A stretch of DNA of 64,000 bases. It comes from Sarcocystis neurona. Taxonomy: Eukaryota > Apicomplexa > Conoidasida > Eucoccidiorida > Sarcocystidae. Where the stretch lies: the NCBI GenBank assembly GCA_000727475.1, contig KL647300.1, positions 129,881-193,880 of the forward strand, read 5' to 3'. Within the stretch, counting starts at the first letter, position 1, and every line of letters begins with the position of its first letter. The translations under genes were made by a program, and so were the position numbers. The notes beneath the pieces are model-generated. The model saw nothing but the letters and a program-made list of their open reading frames with translations. It ran no database searches and was not told the origin of the DNA. Positions 57,145 to 64,000 of the stretch are shown here, piece by piece.

Positions 57145-59894
57145 TGGAAAAGGATAAAAGTTTAAGGCAAAACACGAACAAAGAAGATAAGCAACCTATG
57201 ATTGCAGGAAGACGGCTAAGCAAAAAGACTGCACAAACCACATATACCCACTGTGTACTGCTGTATGCGTGCCTGTGGTGGCGCGGGTGAAGCCATGATC
57301 TCGATAAGGTTGACAACCACCTCGGTAAAACTTCTTGACTTCAGTGCCATTCGAATATATCCAGAAGTCTGCACTGTCCATGAAGCCCCTCTCACTCGAG
57401 TGAAGCTTCAATTATTAAAAGTGCACCAGTAGCAGCACCACTACCAACCAAGCGCACCAGCTAATTAATGACTACGGATGCCGATAGCTGGCTGGCGCAA
57501 GCGGCTGCGTTATGGCGGTGGAGGACCAATTTACTCGAAATTACTTACAGTTCCTCCATGTTTTTGAGGAAGACGCTGTGAGACTTCGTTAGGGACAATG
57601 CGGGAGAAATATTTGAGAGAATACCTGGTGTACGTACCCCGGAGAAACTCTCATTCTGAGCATTACGCTTTCGTGAAAAACTGTGCCATGAAACTCTTGC
57701 TTATCCGCCCCTGCGCCACAGTGACAATACACATGTTCATATGTATACGTGTATATACGTTCTGTGCTTGTGGGAACTTAGCGTGGAGAAGAACGTAGCG
57801 TTTTCGAGTCGAAGTACTTAAGTAGAAGATCAGCAAAGTTCAGAGCAAAAGAGATTCACCCCGCGCAGTTCTAACAGGGAGGTAAACCCTCAAAGGCATA
57901 TCGGATGAGGGTGGGTTTACATTGCTGTTTCGCTTGCAGAGTATGATAGCATGTGCTTTGGGGGTAGTAGTGTTTGAAGAAAAACAGCTGTGCAAAGCAG
58001 AAGAATCTGCTCTCCCTCCATAAGCGTGGAAGCCTGCTAATCATGGTATGTACGCGTTTCACCCGAAAAGTATTCGGGGTTCACTGAATGTGTTAACGTG
58101 TCCTGCGAGACAGAGTGTAACACGTTTTCTCTGAGGGGATGTCATGAAGCCGCAACTTGCAACCCAGGCAAGTTTCCGAAGACACACTGTCCGGTTCGCG
58201 CACGTCTTACCAGCCTGCTGCGTAAAGGGACAGGCAGTCGGACAGAATAGAATGTAGTGCCTTCATTGAAGTGTAGGAGCATTTAATTAAATGAGGCTGT
58301 CAAGTAGAAACGTGTGGAATTCAGCGAAGATAATCGAGACATCAGTATTCAATACACAAGCGGAGGGGGTCCTCGTTGGCTGTGGTGTTTACTGTTTGTG
58401 AGGCACTTGTGAGTCCTCGTTGGCGGTGATGTTTACAGTTTGTGATGAGCTTGTGAGCCACAGCGGAGCAAAGTATAGCATGTGCTTTGCAGGCATTAAA
58501 GGCGAACCACAAGAATATGTGTCACCAGTTCTCAGGAGTAGCGATAAACGCGTAACCTCGTAGACACGCTTTAACTTCTCCAGCACACTGGAGGCAGGGA
58601 GTTAAAAGCATTTTACAGTGGTACAAGAGTGTAATATAGTAACATATGTGTAGTAGAGAAGTATACACATGGATAATCGTGCAGCACGCACGCAGTGAAA
58701 TGGCAAGACCGGAAGTACGCTGCGCATCCACCCGCCTTGCAGTTCACGTAAACGTGCGTGGCGTGCAGCATGTAACATGATTCTGAGGTTGTATTAAGCG
58801 TCCACGTACAAGCGTACATGAGTATATGCATATATATGTATGTGGAAGTACCCACATATATATATATATATATATGCACATATATGTACATACGTATATC
58901 AGTGCTTGTACGCACGCTGGTGTCGGCTTGACAATGCCTCACAGCGTGCATTGTGGTGTGCCGGCCCCCGAGAAAGGGTAACAAGGGAAGAGTTACATTT
59001 TCCGCCGCCTTCTCACATAGAAACATATGTTGACAGTGCAGCAAAATAAGATATTAACATCTAAAAAGAAGGATCACTACCAAATTTTCTTCTTACACTT
59101 CGGTCTCAACCAAGTGTGCGGGACCGGTGAGGCATGCAGCGAGGGCGTGTAGGCCCTACCTACCTGCTGCTACCTGTCTGCACGAAGAAGCGTCCGACCA
59201 CGAATCAACAGGTTTCACCACGCTAATTAATCTTCTAAGTTGCTGTTGAATTCATTTCTTGCTAGGAAGACATGTTGCGCTGAACACTTTAGTGTCTCCT
59301 TGCTTTCTGGACTCCATCCCACGTATATCGGCGAGGAGAGCGGGGGGTGCTGCTTCCCCGTTATTTGCAACCGCACAGAAGAACAAGGTTTCCGTGCTCA
59401 GCGCGCCCCTGCTGTGTGTGCTGGTTGACAACCAGGTGAAATAATCTTTGCCTTAAATATTGCGCTAGACAGATTGAATGGCGAGCAGTGAAGGGACGAC
59501 ACTTTGGTTGCCGATGATGCGTAACTTGCTGGTACCCGGAATTAATCGCTAGAGGTGTGGTAGACTTTTTCTTCTCCGGAGTTTCCTTAATGCTTGTACC
59601 CACTGGTGTCTGGCGACTTTAATTAGTATCGTGTCGGATTTCCTTCGTGTTCGGCCCAGAATTAGGGTGGACTATCACAGTCAAATTGACCTTTTCCACT
59701 AAAATGTCGTGCTCGTTGTTGAGTACTGCGGTGGATTGTGACCGTCTTAAGTATGGCTATCCTATATACCCCTACAATTTGGTGCCCAGTCCTTTGTGGC
59801 ATGATACGGTTCCCTTTTGTGTGTGTCCTTTCACTCGTCCAATGTCGTCTCCCTGCCTTCCAGGTGTTTATTTGTGTCAGGTCAGTTTTCCAGG
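57145..59894. other. No confirmed gene
   Basis: Contains a TA microsatellite at 58850-58890 and the 44-bp duplication noted separately. A plus frame ending 59433 at CAG/GTGAAA has a basic then hydrophobic segment (QKNKVSVLSAPLLCVLVDNQ), resembling the signal exons of the family copies, but it has no ATG and an inconsistent phase, so it is not called. Confidence 0.3.
58369..58456. repeat. 44-bp tandem duplication
   Basis: GTCCTCGTTGGC, TGTTTAC, GTTTGTGA and CTTGTGA recur at 58369 and 58413 with a handful of substitutions. Confidence 0.85.
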
Positions 59895-61390
59895 ATGCCG
59901 AAGAATACGCGTAACGACGGCGCTCAGAGGCCGTCAAAAGAAGAGGACAAAACAAGTGCGGGCGAGACGGTGCAGCCAGGTATCTCACGAAGACACTGCT
60001 ACACGTCCGTACATTAGCGTATGCATCCCCCCCTCACATATATACGTATGTTATTCGGTGTTTTCGGCAGTGGGTGCACGTTCAGAAGGGGGCTTGACAT
60101 TGCAGTAGTGGAGGAGCCAAACAACAGAGACAAGGACCACTAGGCAGGTGCAGTGTACCTACCAGGAGAGTATTTCAACTCCATTCGGAAAATATCCTCT
60201 CTGCAAATGCACGCTTGCCTAGGCGTGATCTGTGAAGGTGAAAGCCAGTAATGTGGACACATATTTTTCTGTATACCAGTTGATGCGGCACGTGTCAGTG
60301 AACACACCTACAAGCACGAAAGAGCACACTAGTTGTAGCTTTGCATATAGGTACACGTACAAGTACGCACGCTCACTATATATTTGTATGCATATATGTG
60401 CACGCATAGAATTCCTTATGCTCATTTGTCCTTTGAGGACAGGGATGTGCGCGCACTCGGTCGTGTGCAGACCCAGTGTATGCGTATATATCTGCATATC
60501 TTGCGCAGCTGCAACTGAATAGTGAGTCAAGCGTTTTGTGTGGTCCAGCAAGTGGTGTTCGGCCTCACTTGCGGAGGCTTGTCGGAAACGTCTTCTTATT
60601 GAACTACCCCAAAGCAGCACGCGTCTCCGTGTTCTTCTGTGGTGTGAACCTCGTTGCAAAAATATGTTGTTTTATAAAATGAAGAGCGAAAGGTTGTCGC
60701 ATCGATGAAGGAACGTAGTTGGTCGCTTGGCTCTCCAGCTGCGTGTGAGCGAATTCAGCTGCGTGCCGGACTTTTATTAGGACGAAATCCTGATATGTAA
60801 CCCAACGATCAGCTGCTTTTCTTCTGGAAAAATTGTTTCCTCTGCAGCAGCTGCATCCGCCACGGGTCACGTACAGCAGTGACTTTCAGGTGGACACAGA
60901 CACGCTTATCTGTAGACATATCAGGGTAAATGTTCACATACAGATACATATATATATATAGACACAAAGTGAGGAACAGTTTGATACACATGTATATATA
61001 TGTACGTACAAATATATGTTAACTGACACTCACCTGTATGTGTTTATCACTGTGAGTAAATCCAAGTACGTACCGTCGTATACGCGTTGTGCCGTTGTGT
61101 CTAGATACCAGGACCTCAAGTGACAGTTCGACTGTAGATGCGTGGGTCTGCTGCGGTGTGCAGACACCGCAAAGGAGAACCAAGAAAGGGGAAATCCTTC
61201 TGACACTCAGAAGACGGAGGAGGACGCAGCGGGAGGAGAAAAGGAGGACGTCCGCGCGGCGACGAATGATGAAGCAGACAAGGGAGAAAACTCTGAGGAT
61301 GAAGGTGAAGACGGCGGCACTAGAGAGACTCAAGCGCGAGAAGTAGCGACGCAACTTGAAGAGGCAGCGTCGCCGCAAGTGACCGACTGA
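59895..61390 (+). CDS. Small acidic hydrophilic protein, two exons, phase-1 intron
   Basis: Exon 59895-59979 starts at ATG (MPKNTRNDGAQRPSKEEDKT then SAGETVQP) and ends at GTATCT in phase 1. Exon 61164-61390 follows TGCTGCGGTGTGCAG, continues in phase 1 and stops at TGA. The joined product is about 103 residues, rich in Glu, Asp, Lys and Thr, with a strongly acidic middle (DKGENSEDEGEDGG) and no hydrophobic segment, so it is probably intrinsically disordered and not secreted. A TTTTCCAG directly before the ATG suggests a 5'UTR intron or an earlier exon. The 1,184-nt intron may hide another phase-1 exon. The matched composition of the two exons supports the join. Confidence 0.4.
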
Positions 61391-62441
61391 GGAACGTATC
61401 AGAATTGGGAAAATATTAGCACGTTTACATCAGTGTAATTCGTTTCTGTATATGCGGCCATACGTGTGTGTGTATGCGTACATGCAAAGGATATACATGT
61501 AGGCGTATATGTTTACGTTCGTGTGCCTTAAACATAGGAGGCACGTGGCGACGCGCGGGGTGTATGTACACCTGGACGCACGATGAGACTTTGACATCGC
61601 GCGATAAGACACATCACCTGCGTCTGCCAACGTACGATTGTACGAGTCAGTGGACCGGAGCAGTCTTTCTGCCTTTCTCCATGTACTTCTTTTTTCACCG
61701 TCTAACCTGTGGAACGGGAACTTGCTTGTTTGTAGACGCGTCAGTCTACGCTGTGATACAATTGCACACGGTTTTGTACGTTCCACCTGCAGCAGGTGAC
61801 GTGGCGACAGTTGAAAGTAGAAGCCTTTTCTGTTTTCGATGGACTAGCGTGTGCTGCAAAATACGGAGGCTGCTGCCTGCCTTTCACTTCATTTGATATC
61901 GAACACACACACAAACAAAGCACGCATTTCCGTGCACGTAAACGTACACATACCGTTGCACACACGCTTACCTACACGTGTATATATATATGTAGTTTTT
62001 CAAAATAAATGACGTTTTGTTTGTGTTGTGTAGATAAAGACAGCGTTCGACGGACAACGGCAGTCCCTTCTTTGGCTGCTTGCAGGCAGCATCTATCTAT
62101 GCGTGAAGTCGCGGCGGCAGCGGCAGCTGTGGAACACACTACAGCAGCAGTGGCTGTGTACAGGAGGACCTTTCGAGTGTGTGCCAGTTTTATACGTGTC
62201 TTTAGCGACTCGTCTGTGATATTTCTGTTTCTCTCTTTATTGTCCTCCTCTCCTCATTCTTTTTTGGAGGGATGTGTCGACCTGGAAACGTCTGTTCTTT
62301 TTCTCTGCGGTTGCAGGACAGAAAATTCTCTTCTCAGGTCCTTGTTTTCCTCTTGTTTCCGTGTCCTCTGCTCTGCTGCATTTTCTTTTAAGTTGCATTT
62401 TCCTCGCGTGCTGCCTTCCTCGGGCTCATTACTCACTGCAG
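61391..62441. other. Upstream region of the TPR gene; first exon not placed
   Basis: An open plus frame 62009-62441 runs into the TPR exon but is largely hydrophobic and pyrimidine-rich, typical of an intron upstream of the TTACTCACTGCAG acceptor. An ATG at 62100 heading an Ala-rich stretch could belong to the first exon, but no donor was identified. Confidence 0.3.
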
Positions 62442-63096
62442 AACAGTACGCAGGAAAATCGCCCGCCGCCCTCTTGGAGGACGGGAAGCGTTTCTTCAGA
62501 GAAAAGAACTGGCCGCAGGCAGCAGAGTTTTTCTCACGCGCAGTGGAAAACAAGTAAGGACTTTTCATACGAACTCTTCCAGGTTTGTGAGAGAGACTGA
62601 ACATGCGCTTCTCCATCCCCGTAGCATGCCCGACCTCGACAGAGATACACTACACATGACTATCACCAACGCTATGCTGACAGCCGCTTGCACACACGTC
62701 TGCCTGTCCATCCACAGACACGTATATGTGTATATACGTATATTTTGGATCTGCACCTACGAATGCATGTATGTGGATCTGGGAATGCAAATGTGCAAGT
62801 ATTTTCGAGTGGAGATTCGCAAAGCTTGAGGCGCTAGACTTCTTTAAAGACTCAGCCGGGGAGAGAAAGTATTTACGTTTCGTACTACACACATGTTAAT
62901 TTACCCGTCTTCATGTGGGCACAAACACACTCTGGTCCTCTGCTCTCCCCGAACTGTGCAAAAGAGGAGAGCAACAAAGGCATGGTAGATAGCGATTCCA
63001 CGATGCACTGCAGGCAACACCTACTTTCCTTTGCAGTTGCTCTCAGCATAGGAAACTCAACATGCTCTCTCCACCCTGTAAATTTGCATGTACGTC

Positions 63097-63131
<35 letters not shown>

Positions 63132-64000
63132 CTACGTGTGTAGACGTCGACACACGAGGGCATATAGATGCGTACACGTTATATATATGCATGGCTGATT
63201 AGAAGCCATACGCGGACACGAATATATGTCTGGTTGGTGGTACACTATCTCTTTTATCGTAAAGCAACACGCACGGCGAGATATGTAAGCGGGTATATAG
63301 AATTGCGGGTGAACGACTGATATATAGGGTTTTACGCTTGAGTATGTGATATACAGATATACGAAACGTAAGATATACATATATGTATATATACATATAT
63401 GTATATATATGTGTATAGACAGAACTGTAGAGGCTACAAGCATGATGTATATTTCTTTGTGTGAGCGTGAAATATGTAGTCAACTGGACATACATCTTTT
63501 GCTCCACGTGCTGCAGAACAAAAAGGAAACACACACACCCACACACACACAGAGAAACACACACCCGTTTATATATCTGCATATACACGAATATCCGTAT
63601 GTACACTTATATTCGTGTGTGGAGGAGTCCATCATATTTGCAGAAGACAGTTGCTGGGTGTCGCACTTCAGAGTCAAGGAAATGAATAATGCGGATTTCC
63701 ACCCGGAGTTGGGCACGTTCTACTTGTGGTTTGGCGATGTGCTGCTGATAAAGGAGGAGCAGCAGGCAGAGCTTTTTCGCTTTGCCAAGCAGCAGCAATC
63801 GGACGAGGCAGGCGCGGGCGGTGCGTCTGTCAATGCCCAGGAGCCTAGCAACAGCAGCAGCAGTAAGTTCTCGAAAAAGTGCGTTGCAGCGGCGTCGCGG
63901 GTCTTCACGACAGACGCAGTCGCAGGTCGCGACCCCACCGAAGAGCGGCGGCAGCAGCAGCAGAGCGAAGCCACCGAGCCGCAGCAGCATTTGCAGCGAC
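62442..64000 (+). CDS. TPR protein resembling the histone chaperone NASP (SHNi-TPR), partial at both ends
   Basis: Exon 62442-62553 (after TTACTCACTGCAG, donor GTAAGG, phase 2) reads SPAALLEDGKRFFREKNWPQ then AAEFFSRAVENK, a TPR helix pair. The next exon starts at 63672 (GTCGCACTTCAG), continues in phase 2 and is open to the window end: VKEMNNADFHPELGTFYLWF then GDVLLIKEEQQ, followed by a Gln/Ser/Ala-rich insertion. The ALE..(Y/F).EL.PE....Y..G..LL pattern across the junction is that of the first SHNi-TPR repeat of NASP/Hif1/Sim3 proteins, nuclear chaperones of histone H3-H4 or H1. The insertion after the first repeat is where NASP proteins carry an acidic or low-complexity interruption. A stronger acceptor at 63643 gives the wrong phase with this donor. 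The start codon lies upstream of 62442. Confidence 0.5.
63099..63128. repeat. (TG)n microsatellite in an intron
   Basis: About 14 TG units. With the TA-rich words at 63370-63420 it occupies the 1.1-kb intron of the TPR gene. Confidence 0.85.

Noticed and set aside
59259..59444. Plus frame with a basic then hydrophobic segment resembling family exon 1
   Set aside because: No ATG and no acceptor in frame, and its donor would be phase 0, unlike the family.
1..64000. TA4/SAG surface-antigen genes, TTTAGGG-type telomere-like heptamer arrays, retroelements, CRISPR arrays
   Set aside because: Looked for because they are known or possible in such a window; no matching motif arrays or Cys-rich SAG exons were found by reading.

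Overview
The window looks like nuclear DNA of an apicomplexan, most likely an Eimeria species (a coccidian). The inference rests on very long CAG/CTG trinucleotide tracts that encode homopolymer Gln and Ala runs inside genes on the minus strand, on spliced genes with canonical GT-AG introns, and on the alternation of repeat-choked and repeat-free blocks, which is the described layout of Eimeria chromosomes. No operons, Shine-Dalgarno sites, rRNA, convincing tRNA, CRISPR or intact transposon were seen. All gene models are hand-spliced from the sequence; none could be checked by alignment or RNA data.

Layout. Block 1 (1 to about 15,000) is repeat-rich. On the minus strand it holds what reads as one very large gene (14567 down past position 1), whose seven recognised exons all join in phase 0: an N-terminal half with beta-propeller-like strands, a huge Gln/Ala-rich linker and a C-terminal coiled coil. 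Its introns hold AT-rich microsatellites, a 16-bp minisatellite, a 74-91-bp tandem repeat and a CTG-rich tract. Block 2 (about 15,000-41,900) is free of CAG tracts and contains small, exon-rich genes, several with a signal-like first exon and introns all in phase 1. Two of them (22706-24425 and 27401-29145) are clearly related. Block 3 (about 41,900-48,200) is again CAG-rich, with an Ala/Ser-rich ORF of about 1,000 codons on the minus strand and a probable membrane or secreted protein. Block 4 (about 48,200-63,600) is repeat-free. It carries a six-exon minus-strand gene with only phase-1 introns (57144-55301), a small acidic protein (59895-61390), and at the right edge the start of a TPR protein resembling the histone chaperone NASP, where a Gln-rich segment marks the return of the repeat style.

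How the genes relate. Two kinds of protein are interleaved: large, probably housekeeping proteins expanded by homopolymer runs (phase-0 introns in the big gene), and small secretory-looking proteins built from 30-160-nt phase-1 exons in the repeat-free blocks. The second group is the most likely place for something undescribed: it is not the Eimeria TA4/SAG surface-antigen type as far as I can see, and I cannot name its function. Random open frames of 60-150 codons are common here, so most were ignored. Only exons supported by splice sites with matching phase, by similarity between copies, or by strongly coding-like composition are listed, and weak ones carry low confidence.
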